64,000 nucleotides of DNA from Pseudomonas campi (GCF_013200955.2 NZ_CP053697.2:2666001-2730000), one strand, 5' to 3'; shown: positions 46,664 through 55,602, counted from the stretch's first letter. Notes: generated by a model not told the origin, from the sequence alone. Numbers and translations are program-made.

Positions 46664-46692
46664 AAAAAAGGCCCCGGCATGAGCCGGGGCCT
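46664..46692 (-). terminator. Terminator after the haem peroxidase gene
   Basis: On the minus strand AGGCCCCGGCTC, loop AT, GCCGGGGCCTTTTTT. Confidence 0.9.
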
Positions 46693-46721
46693 GGTGTTAC
46701 GGGGCGGTTTGCGCCGCCGTT

Positions 46722-49463
46722 TTACTTGTCTTCGTGGCGCTGATGCTTGAAGAACACCCCGCTGTCACCGAACGCCGAGGCGACCAGCGGCGAGGTCAGC
46801 TCCAGCTCACCCACTTTCACCGCACTGCTGCGGCGTTGCTGGGCGTAGTTGCGGCTGGTGGACGGGATGATGGAGGTCTTGATCTCCATCGAGGTGGCGT
46901 ACACGTCATACAGCTTGGTACCGGCGGTCAGGGTCACCAGATCGTTGCGGAAGTCGTGAGCGGCAGTGGAGAAACGGCTGCGCAGCTCGCTTTTCGGCAC
47001 GAAGTAGATCTGCGTCGGCGCCTTGGGCGTGCTCACGGCCTGACCGTTCTGCGCGACCTTGGCGAAGTCGTCAACGCGCAGCAGGGTCGGCTTCAGGCTC
47101 ACCGCCGAGAACAGGATGGTGGTGCCCAGGGTGTCGTTGACTTCCGGCACCACGTACTGCGAGAGCTCGTTGGCGAAGAAGTTGTAGTTGCTGCCCTGGC
47201 CGCTGAGGCTGTAGAGCGCGGAGACGTTCTGCGACGGCTTGCCGTTGACGAAGGCCTTCCACGCCAGCCCCGGCTGGAAGCCGTTCCTGGCCGGATCGCC
47301 GGCTACCGACAGGCGCAGCAGGCCGCTGTCGGCACCCTGGAACAGACCGGTGTAGGGGTTACCCGGAACCGCAATGAACTTGACCTTGGCCATCACGCCA
47401 TTGGGGTGCATGGCCTTTTCATGGCCCACCGGGGCGACGTCGGTGCGCGTCTGCACCTTCTTCCACAGCACCGAGCCGATCAGCCCACCAACGTCCACCG
47501 GCGGGATCACCGGCAACTGGCCTTCGGCGTACTGGGTGCGCAGCGCACCGTTAACCCACAGGTTGTCCTGCTTGGCCTGGGCCGGCCAGCTTTCGTAGTC
47601 GGCCGGGATGTTCAGGCCCCAGGGTTTGAAGGCGTTTTCCACGCCCAGCAGGCTGCTGTCCAACTGCGGGTTGTGGCGCTTGAGCACGTCGACCATGGTG
47701 GTGTTTTCCACCCAGGCCAGACCTTCGGCGGTGTACACCTCGGGACGGTAGTCCTTGGTGTAGAAGCGGTCGGTCATCAGGCGGCGCGAGGCGTTCATGA
47801 TGAAGATCTGGAAGGCCGTTTCACCGAAGGCGAAGCCGTCCGGACGCACGGTTTCGGCGAGCATGCCGACCAGGGTGTCGATCTTCTCGATGTCGTTACC
47901 ATAGACCCGTTTGAGGTTGGCCAGGGCTACCGGCTCGGTGGTCAGGTCCTCGAACTTGGTGATCGGGTTGAGGCCGATCTCGCGGCGGAACTCGTTGTAG
48001 CGCGGTACGCCACGCTCACGATCACGCAGCACGTCGACGGTCGCCAGGTCGATGTTGCCGACCAGCGGAATCGACAGGTTGCGCAGGAAGTTCGGGTAGT
48101 TGTTGAGGGTCAGCGAACCCGGATTGGTGATCCCGAAGGAGTACCACAGGCGCTCCGGGCTTTCGCTGGACAGCAGATCCTCGGCGTCACCGTCGCGGGT
48201 GTTGGGCAGCGGGATCGAGTTGGCGATCACGTTCGAGCCGATGTCGTAGACATCCACCTTGTCGCGCATCAGCGGGTGCATGCGGTACACGGCGACGAAC
48301 TCTTCGGTGAGGGTGTACGGCACGCCGTAGTTGTTCGGATTGGTCGAGCCGACGATGCCCGCCAGGGCATGGGAGATGGTGGCACTGCCGACATTCTCCG
48401 GGTCGATGCCGAGGATGCGCAAGACGAAGGAGTTGGAGCTGGCCAGGTCCTCCTGCAGCATGCGCGCCTCGTCCTGGTACTTGTCGCGGTTCGGCCCGGA
48501 ACCCAGCAGGCCCCACCAGTTGGCGTACATGGCGCGTTCGGTGACCGGGTTGGCGATTACCGCCGGGGTCCATTCCACGGTGTGGATCTTGGCCATCAGC
48601 GCCGAGTTGACCAGGCGCGCGCGGTCATACAGCCACTGGTCGCTCTGGCTCGGATACTTCTGCTTGAGCATGCTGGCGATGGCGTTGTGTTCCTTGGTGA
48701 ACAGCTGGTGCAGCATGCTCAGACCGACCCACCAGTTCTCGTTGACGCCGGTGATCGGCTTGCCGCTGAGAAACTCGCTGGGCAGGGTGCCATCGGCGTT
48801 GATCTTTAGCTTGCCATCGACGAAGGAACGCACCTTGTCGTTGGTTTCCTTGCTGCTGCCGTACAGCTGCGAGCCGTCCCACCAATGGGTGTTGTGGTTG
48901 CGGTAGGTCTGCGGCTTGCCGGCTTCGGCGGCGGTGCGGGTCGGATCAAGCTGGGTGCGGCGTACCGACAGCGCGCCACTGCCGAAGGAGTCGCCGGCCG
49001 GCAGCGGAATCTGGATCGGGTTGTCTTCGGCGTTAGGGCCGTGGTCGACCCAGTCATGGACCATGAACTGAATCCACGAGGCGGCGATGAAGTTGAGGCT
49101 AGGCGCCGGCTTGAACTCGCCACGGGCCATCAGCAGGTTACTGACTTCACGCGGGTTGGGGCTGAGCAGGGTGTCTGCTTCGGTTTCACCATGGGTGACC
49201 GTCGGGTCGACGTTACGCCCGAAACGCCGGTAGACCGAGCCTTCGGCCGGGTTGGCGAGGATGTTACAGGTGCCATCCTCGGTGCGTGCGCCCTGACTGC
49301 GCGCATCGCAGGTGAGGTTGGCGTTGGCCGCCGGCAGGTTGTCGACGTCGAACAGGTTGTTCTTGAACAGCACATCGCGCTCGAGCGCGAGCGTGATCAG
49401 GCCGGCATAAATGCCCAGGGTGCCGAGCTTGACCAGACTCGGCCATGTGACCCAAACAGACAT
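46722..49463 (-). CDS. Haem peroxidase (alpha-dioxygenase-like) fused to a catalase-like domain
   Basis: 913 residues from ATG 49463 (GGGAGA ribosome site). The N-terminal hydrophobic helix (LVKLGTLGIYAGLITLAL, 10-27) resembles a membrane-contact segment more than a cleaved signal. The core at about 105-605 is of the animal-peroxidase/alpha-dioxygenase type: distal His 136 (WIQFMVHDWVDHG), NTHWWDGSQLYGS, LFTKEHNAIASML, and Tyr 393-Arg-Met-His 396, the YxxH arrangement of catalytic radical Tyr and proximal haem His. Residues 680-913 look catalase-like: HPNG (686), LLRLSVAGDP (715), PGLAWKAF (731), NFFA (761), FGDSGVFFKHQR near the end. It probably oxygenates fatty acids and processes the hydroperoxide (inference). 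Confidence 0.75.
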   Translation of the reverse strand: MSVWVTWPSLVKLGTLGIYAGLITLALERDVLFKNNLFDVDNLPAANANLTCDARSQGARTEDGTCNILANPAEGSVYRRFGRNVDPTVTHGETEADTLLSPNPREVSNLLMARGEFKPAPSLNFIAASWIQFMVHDWVDHGPNAEDNPIQIPLPAGDSFGSGALSVRRTQLDPTRTAAEAGKPQTYRNHNTHWWDGSQLYGSSKETNDKVRSFVDGKLKINADGTLPSEFLSGKPITGVNENWWVGLSMLHQLFTKEHNAIASMLKQKYPSQSDQWLYDRARLVNSALMAKIHTVEWTPAVIANPVTERAMYANWWGLLGSGPNRDKYQDEARMLQEDLASSNSFVLRILGIDPENVGSATISHALAGIVGSTNPNNYGVPYTLTEEFVAVYRMHPLMRDKVDVYDIGSNVIANSIPLPNTRDGDAEDLLSSESPERLWYSFGITNPGSLTLNNYPNFLRNLSIPLVGNIDLATVDVLRDRERGVPRYNEFRREIGLNPITKFEDLTTEPVALANLKRVYGNDIEKIDTLVGMLAETVRPDGFAFGETAFQIFIMNASRRLMTDRFYTKDYRPEVYTAEGLAWVENTTMVDVLKRHNPQLDSSLLGVENAFKPWGLNIPADYESWPAQAKQDNLWVNGALRTQYAEGQLPVIPPVDVGGLIGSVLWKKVQTRTDVAPVGHEKAMHPNGVMAKVKFIAVPGNPYTGLFQGADSGLLRLSVAGDPARNGFQPGLAWKAFVNGKPSQNVSALYSLSGQGSNYNFFANELSQYVVPEVNDTLGTTILFSAVSLKPTLLRVDDFAKVAQNGQAVSTPKAPTQIYFVPKSELRSRFSTAAHDFRNDLVTLTAGTKLYDVYATSMEIKTSIIPSTSRNYAQQRRSSAVKVGELELTSPLVASAFGDSGVFFKHQRHEDK

Positions 49464-49610
49464 GGCTATATCTCCCGATTTTTATTGTATTAGCTACGGT
49501 TGGGGGGCCGGTTTTTCCGGCTGCCGGGAGAGTAGGGATTTGCGCCGCCCCCTCCCCCCCTCCGTGGGAGGGGAAAGCGGCGATTCGCTTGCCGTTGGTC
49601 GCGGTGATCA
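49464..49610. other. Leader and upstream region of the haem peroxidase gene
   Basis: It contains an AATAAAAA motif 16 bases before the start and a C-rich tract with a hairpin (CCCCTCC ... GGAGGGG, around 49549-49573). No convincing promoter. Expression may come from the upstream regulator gene through foldback copy 4. Confidence 0.45.
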
Positions 49611-49920
49611 GAACCTGTTTACGATCTTTTGGACTAGAGCCAGACAAGGCACTACGACCAACGGGAGTAACAGCCACCGGCTGGCCCGAAGGGTGAGCGC
49701 CAGCGAATCAAACAGCCGAGAGACGAGCGCAGCGAAGTAACGGCCAACGGCTGGCCCGTAGGGCGAGCGAAGCGAGTCAAGCGGAGTTTACGAGCTGTAA
49801 ATGAGCATGACTCGTTGCACTCGCCCTTCGGGTCGCGCTGAAGCGCGTTAGCCGCAAGCGGCTTTCTGAGGCTGCTTTTAACGCGGTATGGCTGACGGCC
49901 AGGAGATCGTAAACAGGTTC
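49611..49920. mobile_element. Expanded 310-bp foldback repeat, copy 4
   Basis: It has the same ends as copy 3 (GAACCTGTTTACGATCT ... AGATCGTAAACAGGTTC, perfect inverted), flanked by TCA at 49608-49610 and 49921-49923. The right TCA is the stop codon of the LuxR gene. The normal short arms are replaced by about 130 and 70 extra bases carrying two direct repeats (49665-49711 and 49734-49780) and a roughly complementary right arm. The apex GTTTACGAGCTGTAAATGAGCA is intact. Confidence 0.85.
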
Positions 49921-52548
49921 TCAGCTGCGCGGGTGCTGGCTGAGAATGGCTTCGGTACGGCTGGAGAGGTTCAGCTTCGAGTAGATGTTCTTCAGGTGCC
50001 ACTTGGTGGTGGACAGGGCGATGCCCATGCGCGCGCTGATTTCCGTGTTGGACAGGCCACTGAGCAGGCAGTCGAAGATCTCCACCTCCTTGCCGGTCAG
50101 CAGGCTGGCCAGATCCGGCGTGGGCGCGGGTGCGGTGCTCTCGGCCAGGAGGAATTCGGCATAGGTCTCGCGGTACTTTTCCGGCACGTCCAGCTGCCCC
50201 GACTGCAGCAGGCCGAGTACCGCTTCGGCGAAGCCAGGCGCCTCGTCGAACACCGAGCGGTTGATGTTGACGATGCCGTAGTGCTGCACCAGTTGCAGCA
50301 ATGCGCGCAGCTGCTCGTCCTTGCTCAGTTGCGGCGCACTGAGCACCAGCAGGTTGGCTTCGACCACCAGGGTGCGCGCCTTCATCTCGCTGCGCCGCAA
50401 TGACTCGGCCAGCACTTTGAGAATGCGACAGGCGCGCGGCTGGGCGCCACGCTGCACCAGCCAGTACACGGCGGCCAGGCCATAGCGTTCCCAGCATTCA
50501 TCGTAGGGCTGCGCCCGCTCCCACTCCCCCGCCGCCAGCCGCTCTTCGATGCCCAGCCGCTGGGCCAGGGCATCCAGGGCCGCCGGACGACCGCCGAGGA
50601 AGGCCTGGCGCATGCTCTCCTGCGCCACCTGGCTGGCGAAACGGGCGTAGTTGCCCAGCTGCAGGATGCGCGACAGCTGCTCCAGCAGGCGCCCGGCGCG
50701 GCCGTCGGACTGGCGCCGATAGAGCAGGCGCGACAGGGTGATGTGCACGGTGGCGATGGTCTCGGTGGCCGAAGACGAGCTGACCACGGCCATCAGGTCC
50801 TCGCACAGCTGCTGGGCCGCGGCCAGCTGGTTCTGCTCATACAGTGCCACCACCATGGCCGTGGCCCGGTTGACCCAGGCCGGCGAGGAGCGTTCGGTGC
50901 GCTGGTAGTCGTGGTAGACGTCCTTGCGCGCACTGGTGGCGCGGCAGGCGTTGCGGTTGCACAGGGCGATGATCAGGTCGGCATAGCTTTCCAGAAAGCT
51001 CTGCCCGGTCTGTTCCAGCAGCGCCTTGGCCTCCAGCGCCATGCTGATGGCCTGCTGCAGCCTAGCGTTGAGCAGGTGGTGATAGGACAGGATGGTCAGC
51101 GCCAGCGCACGGATATCCGGCGGCACGCCCGCAGCCAGCAGGTCGGACCAGCGTTCGCCGGGGGTGAAACCGAGATCGAACTGGAACAGTTCCAGATTGA
51201 GCGCCAGCAGCTGGCGGGTCAGCACATCCACCGTCGGCTCGCGACTGGCGCGCGCACCCAGCTCGTCCAAGCAGTAGCGCGCCTGGTGGAAGCGCCGCGA
51301 CAGGGTCAGCGCGTAGACCATCGGCACCAGCAGGCGCGGGCTGGCGAACAGTTCGCTTTCGCTGAGCGGCTCCAGCCACTTGAGCACCTCGGCAAAATGC
51401 CCGGAGCGCACCCACTGTTCGCAGGCCTCCTCCAGCATGCAGCGGAACAGTTCCGCATCATTGCTACGCTGGGCATGCTGCAGGGCCTGTTCGAAGTCGC
51501 CACGCTGCTGGAAGCAGTGCGCGGCACGGCAGTTAAGCGCACCGATGCGGTGCGGCTGCTCGACCGCCAGGCGCGCGGCCAGGAAGTCATGCAGCAAGGC
51601 ATGGTAGCGATACCAGCCCGGCTGATTGTCCACCGGCAGCATGAACAGCTCGCGCACGGCGATATCTTCCAGCAACAGCGCCGAGCCACTGCGCTCCAGC
51701 ACGTGATCACACAGGTCGCCATCGAAGCGCTCGAAGATCGCGCTGCACAGGAAGAAGTCGCGCAGGTGCGGCGACAGGCGCTTGAGCACCACATGGCCGA
51801 AATAGTCGACGATCTCCGGCTGGCTGCCGTTGAAGCGCTCGAGGGCGATGGTGCCGAAGCGGGCATAGGCCAGCAGCGCCACCTTGACCCCGGCGACCCA
51901 GCCCTCGGTCATGGCCATCAGGCTGTCGACGTAGGTCTGGCTGAGGCTGGGCCCGCCGAGGTGGGCATTGAGTTGCTGGATTTGCGCCGCCGTCATGCGC
52001 AGGTCGTGCTGATCGATGCACAGCAGCTTGTTTTCCAGCTTCAGCCGGCTGAGGGAAAACCCCGGATGGTTGCGACTGGAGAGGATCACCCGGGTATCGC
52101 CGGAGAGCCGTTCGAGCATCGCCGAAAGCACGTCGAGAATGGTCGGCTGGCTGATGTGCTGGAAGTCGTCGAGGACGATGTACAAGCCGCCGGCAATCCG
52201 CTCCAGGGCATCGGCCAGGTATTCACCGACCACCTCGGGCGCCTGGTGCATCTCGGCGGCGAAGGGGTTGAACCAGGAGATGTCGAAGTCTTCAACTTGG
52301 CCGCGGATGGTCTCCGCCAGGCGGCGGAAGAAACGCACGGGATCATTGTCGCGCGCCTGCAGCGGGTAGTAGACCACCGTGCGCCGGGTATCCCCGGCCT
52401 GCCAGTGGGCCAGCAGGGTCGATTTGCCCGAACCCGCAGGGGCCAGTAGCAGCGTCAGGGGGAAATGCTCGCAGTGGCTGAGCAGCTCCAGCAGTTCCTC
52501 CCGGGCAAATCCAGGAGGAATGGCGGAGGAAGGCTTGCGGTCTTCCAT
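49921..52548 (-). CDS. MalT-type (LAL) LuxR-family transcriptional activator
   Basis: 875 residues. An N-terminal ATPase domain has Walker A APAGSGKST (36-44) and Walker B-like GLYIVLDDFQHI. A long helical TPR-type middle follows (GDFEQALQHAQRSNDAELF). The C-terminal LuxR HTH spans about 810-870 (LTGKEVEIFDCLLSGLSNTEISARMGIALSTTKWHLKNIYSKL). MalT-type proteins are ATP- and ligand-controlled activators. It lies directly upstream of the haem peroxidase on the same strand, so that gene is the prime target. Tandem A-rich motifs (AACAATAA and AAAAATAA) precede its start. It is divergent from xcpPQ. Confidence 0.92.
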   Translation of the reverse strand: MEDRKPSSAIPPGFAREELLELLSHCEHFPLTLLLAPAGSGKSTLLAHWQAGDTRRTVVYYPLQARDNDPVRFFRRLAETIRGQVEDFDISWFNPFAAEMHQAPEVVGEYLADALERIAGGLYIVLDDFQHISQPTILDVLSAMLERLSGDTRVILSSRNHPGFSLSRLKLENKLLCIDQHDLRMTAAQIQQLNAHLGGPSLSQTYVDSLMAMTEGWVAGVKVALLAYARFGTIALERFNGSQPEIVDYFGHVVLKRLSPHLRDFFLCSAIFERFDGDLCDHVLERSGSALLLEDIAVRELFMLPVDNQPGWYRYHALLHDFLAARLAVEQPHRIGALNCRAAHCFQQRGDFEQALQHAQRSNDAELFRCMLEEACEQWVRSGHFAEVLKWLEPLSESELFASPRLLVPMVYALTLSRRFHQARYCLDELGARASREPTVDVLTRQLLALNLELFQFDLGFTPGERWSDLLAAGVPPDIRALALTILSYHHLLNARLQQAISMALEAKALLEQTGQSFLESYADLIIALCNRNACRATSARKDVYHDYQRTERSSPAWVNRATAMVVALYEQNQLAAAQQLCEDLMAVVSSSSATETIATVHITLSRLLYRRQSDGRAGRLLEQLSRILQLGNYARFASQVAQESMRQAFLGGRPAALDALAQRLGIEERLAAGEWERAQPYDECWERYGLAAVYWLVQRGAQPRACRILKVLAESLRRSEMKARTLVVEANLLVLSAPQLSKDEQLRALLQLVQHYGIVNINRSVFDEAPGFAEAVLGLLQSGQLDVPEKYRETYAEFLLAESTAPAPTPDLASLLTGKEVEIFDCLLSGLSNTEISARMGIALSTTKWHLKNIYSKLNLSSRTEAILSQHPRS

Positions 52549-52916
52549 GGCAGTGTCCCGTCAGGCTTATTTTTATTGTTGAACGGAAAGCGCTTGGCGG
52601 CCGATGATAACGGCCGGGTGTCGGGAAAATCCGAAGCAGATCACGCTTCCGGCAGCAAAACTACCTGGTCGCCGATTGACGCAGCAGTACCATTTATCGT
52701 TTCCGCCCGCGCGGATCGCAGAAAATGCCCGGCGCCGACCTTTTTCACAGCACTGTCAGGGATTTCTGACTGAATCCCTGAGTGCATGACAGAGCGCGCA
52801 CAGCCCGAACAGTTGCGGTATGGTTGGCGCTGCTCCGCGCATGACGGAGTAGGCAGGCGCAGCGCGAATGCGCCGCCTGGCTGCAAAGAATAAGAAAATC
52901 ATTGGGGGATGATGCA
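52549..52916. other. Divergent region between the LuxR gene and xcpP
   Basis: 368 bases without a gene. It holds the LuxR leader with A-rich motifs at 52567-52580 and an inverted repeat at 52756-52781 on the xcpP side. No clear -10/-35 pair for xcpP and no convincing las/rhl-type box. Confidence 0.5.
52756..52781. promoter_or_regulatory. Inverted repeat upstream of xcpPQ
   Basis: TCAGGGATT, 8-base gap, AATCCCTGA. It is 9-bp perfect, with its right end 135 bases ahead of xcpP. It could be an operator for a dimeric regulator or a hairpin in the leader. Confidence 0.35.
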
Positions 52917-53585
52917 TTGAGCGCAACAGGCACCCGCCTTGCTGGCTGGCTGCAACGCCATGGTGTGAGCGGCCTTTGCCTGCTTATGGTGGCCGGCATG
53001 AGCCTGAGCCTCTCCTGGCAGATCGTCGACCTGCGGCGTCTGCTGCATAGCCCTGCGCCAGCGGCCGACAGCCAACCCGCTGCCAACCAGAGCCAACCGC
53101 TTGCGGTAGAACCCCTGCGGGGCCTGTTCGGTACGCCGGTACAGCAGAATGGCGATCAACCGGCGCCACCTACCAACCTGCAGCTGACCCTGCTGGGCAG
53201 CTTCGTCAACCCGGACAGCAAACGCTCAACGGCAATTATCCTGGTGGCCGGCGGCAAACCCCGGCGCCTGACCGTCGGCGATGAAATCAATAGCGGCGTG
53301 CGCCTGCAGGCCGTGCACCAGGACCATGTGGTGCTAAGCCGCAACGGCCGCGAGGAAAGCCTGCACTTCCCTCGCCTGCGCACGGCGACAACTACAGCAC
53401 CCACCTACAGCGAACAGTACGATCCGCAGTACGACTCTGCGGAACCGACCGCCGAACAGCTTGAGCACCTGCAGAGCGAAGACGTTCAGCAGTTGCAAGA
53501 GCGCATGGAAGTTCTCCGTCAACAAATGGAAGGCGATGGCACCACGCCGCCGACCGAAGCGCCAGAAGCCGAAATCAGCCAATGA
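52917..53585 (+). CDS. xcpP: Type II secretion protein GspC
   Basis: 222 residues from TTG 52917, chosen because GGGGGA lies seven bases ahead; a TTG 15 bases upstream is also possible. One membrane helix (SGLCLLMVAGMSLSLSWQIV) is followed by the periplasmic HR domain (LRGLFGTPV ... LQLTLLGSFVNPDSKRSTAIILVAGGKPRRLTVGDEINSGV). A C-terminal coiled coil (EQLEHLQSEDVQQLQERMEVLRQQM) replaces the PDZ domain, as in XcpP. It bridges the platform and the secretin. It overlaps xcpQ by ATGA. Confidence 0.92.
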   Translation: MSATGTRLAGWLQRHGVSGLCLLMVAGMSLSLSWQIVDLRRLLHSPAPAADSQPAANQSQPLAVEPLRGLFGTPVQQNGDQPAPPTNLQLTLLGSFVNPDSKRSTAIILVAGGKPRRLTVGDEINSGVRLQAVHQDHVVLSRNGREESLHFPRLRTATTTAPTYSEQYDPQYDSAEPTAEQLEHLQSEDVQQLQERMEVLRQQMEGDGTTPPTEAPEAEISQ

Positions 53586-55537
53586 CCCACTTCAGATCCG
53601 CCTCGCCGAAACACCTGCCTCTCGCCCTGCTCCTGGCCATGAGCTGCCTGGGCAATCCGCTGCCTGCCGCCCTGGCCAACCAGCCCGCCGGCATCACCAG
53701 CGAACAGGGTGAAACCTGGACGATCAACATGAAGGATGCGGACATCCGCGACTTCATCGAACAGGTGTCCAGCATCAGTGGCCAGACCTTCGTCGTCGAC
53801 CCTCGCGTCAAGGGCCAGGTGACCGTGGTATCGCAGGCCCCGCTGGGCCTCAGCGAGGTCTATCAGCTGTTCCTTTCGGTGATGAGCACCCATGGTTTCT
53901 CGGTGGTCTCCCAGGGCGATCAGGCGCGTATCGTGCCGAATACCGAAGCCCGCGCCGATGGTTCCCTGACGGCGGTCAGCGCCGCGAACACCCTGGAAAC
54001 CCGGGTGATCCAGGTGCAGCAGAACTCAGTGAACGAACTGATCCCGCTGATTCGCCCGCTGGTACCGCAGTATGGCCATCTGGCTGCAGTGGCCTCGGCC
54101 AATGCGCTGATCATCAGTGACCGGCCGGCCAACATCACCCGCATCGAGCAGGTGATCCGCCAGCTGGACCAGGCCAATCAGCAGGATTACACGGTCTATG
54201 ACATGCGCCACGCCTGGGTGATGGATGCTGCCGAGGTGCTCAACAGCACCCTCAACCGCGGCCAGGCCAAAGGCACCGGCGGCGCCACCCAGGTAGTCGC
54301 CGACAGCCGCACCAATCGCCTGATCCTGCTCGGCCCACCGGATGCCCGGGCGAAGATGCTGGCCTTGGCCAAGTCCATCGACACACCCTCCTCGCGCTCG
54401 GCCAATACCCGCGTGATCCGCCTGCGCCACAACGACGCCAAGAGCATGGCGGAAACCCTCGGCGAGATCGGTGAAAGCCTCAAGTCAAGCGAAGCTGGCG
54501 GCGAAGCCGGCGCCGGCAAGCCCAAGCAGATGCTGATCCGCGCCGACGAGAGCCTCAACGCCCTGGTGATCCTCGCCGACCCGGATACCGTCACCATGCT
54601 CGAAGACATCGTCCGCCAGCTGGACGTGCCGCGCGCCCAGGTACTGGTCGAGGCCGCCATCGTCGAGATTTCCGGGGATATTCGCGATGCCCTGGGCGTG
54701 CAGTGGGCCGCCAAGGGCGGCGATGCCATCGGCGGGGTGAATTTCAACAACACCGGCTTTTCGATCGGCACCTTTATTGGCGCCCTGCAAGACCAGAAGA
54801 TCCCCTCGCCGCTGCCCAGTGGCGCGATCATCGGCATCGGTAACAGCGACTTCGGCGCGCTGATTACCGCACTGTCGTCCAACAGTAAGAGCAACCTGCT
54901 GTCCACCCCGACGCTGCTGACTCTGGATAACCAGGAAGCGGAGATTCTGGTGGGCCAGAACGTGCCGTTCCAGACCGGCTCCTACACCACCTCGACCGAC
55001 GGCGCGAGCAACCCCTTCACCACCATCGAGCGTCAGGACATCGGCGTGACGCTCAAGGTCACCCCGCACATCAACGAAGGCGCCACCCTGCGCCTGGAGA
55101 TCGAACAGGAAATCTCCTCGCTGGTGCCAGCCCCGGCCAACGTCAACGTGTCCGATGTGATCACCAACAAGCGCTCGATCAAGAGCACCATCCTCGCCAG
55201 CGACGGCCAGGTCATCGTGCTCGGCGGGCTGATCCAGGACGACGTCACCCGCAGCGACTCCAAAGTGCCAATTCTGGGCGACATTCCGCTGCTGGGACGC
55301 CTGTTCCGCTCCACCGAAGACACCCACGTCAAACGCAACCTGATGGTCTTCCTGCGCCCTGCGGTAGTCCGTGATGCCAACGGCCTGGCCAGTCTGAGCA
55401 GCAAGAAGTACAGCGATATCCGCGTGCTCAGCCAGCCTATCGGCGACGAGCAGAGCCTGCTGCCAACCGACCCGCAGCGCCTGTTCGATCGCCAGGACAG
55501 CTACGAGTCGGCCATCGACCTGCGCCCCGAACAGTAA
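53582..55537 (+). CDS. xcpQ: Type II secretion outer-membrane secretin GspD
   Basis: 651 residues. A signal peptide (LPLALLLAMSCLGNPLPAALA) precedes N0 (TWTINMKDADIRDFIEQVSSISGQTFVVDPRV) and N1-N3 repeats, including VVADSRTNRLILLGPPDARAKML and LIRADESLNALVILADPDTV. The secretin core (VLVEAAIVEISGDIRDALGVQW ... LLSTPTLLTLDNQEAEILVGQNVPFQTG) and the S-domain tail end the protein. It forms the outer-membrane channel for folded exoproteins. It is expressed as xcpPQ, divergent from the regulator gene. Confidence 0.97.
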   Translation: MTHFRSASPKHLPLALLLAMSCLGNPLPAALANQPAGITSEQGETWTINMKDADIRDFIEQVSSISGQTFVVDPRVKGQVTVVSQAPLGLSEVYQLFLSVMSTHGFSVVSQGDQARIVPNTEARADGSLTAVSAANTLETRVIQVQQNSVNELIPLIRPLVPQYGHLAAVASANALIISDRPANITRIEQVIRQLDQANQQDYTVYDMRHAWVMDAAEVLNSTLNRGQAKGTGGATQVVADSRTNRLILLGPPDARAKMLALAKSIDTPSSRSANTRVIRLRHNDAKSMAETLGEIGESLKSSEAGGEAGAGKPKQMLIRADESLNALVILADPDTVTMLEDIVRQLDVPRAQVLVEAAIVEISGDIRDALGVQWAAKGGDAIGGVNFNNTGFSIGTFIGALQDQKIPSPLPSGAIIGIGNSDFGALITALSSNSKSNLLSTPTLLTLDNQEAEILVGQNVPFQTGSYTTSTDGASNPFTTIERQDIGVTLKVTPHINEGATLRLEIEQEISSLVPAPANVNVSDVITNKRSIKSTILASDGQVIVLGGLIQDDVTRSDSKVPILGDIPLLGRLFRSTEDTHVKRNLMVFLRPAVVRDANGLASLSSKKYSDIRVLSQPIGDEQSLLPTDPQRLFDRQDSYESAIDLRPEQ

Positions 55538-55602
55538 GCGCCCCGGGCGCCGTAACACGGCACATCCTTGCGCTGCCCATTACCTGGGCAGAGCAAGGCT
55601 GC

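Larger units (their letters stand above)
46370..46721. other. Region between xcpR and the haem peroxidase gene
   Basis: 352 bases without a gene. It holds foldback copy 3 (46411-46550) in the xcpR leader and the peroxidase terminator (46664-46692). The xcpR promoter should lie between 46551 and 46663. A -10-like TATAAC near 46559 is visible on the minus strand, but no -35 at good spacing. Confidence 0.55.

Noticed and set aside
52750..52790. las/rhl-type quorum box upstream of xcpP
   Set aside because: The dyad there lacks the CT-N12-AG spacing and half-site content of las/rhl boxes.
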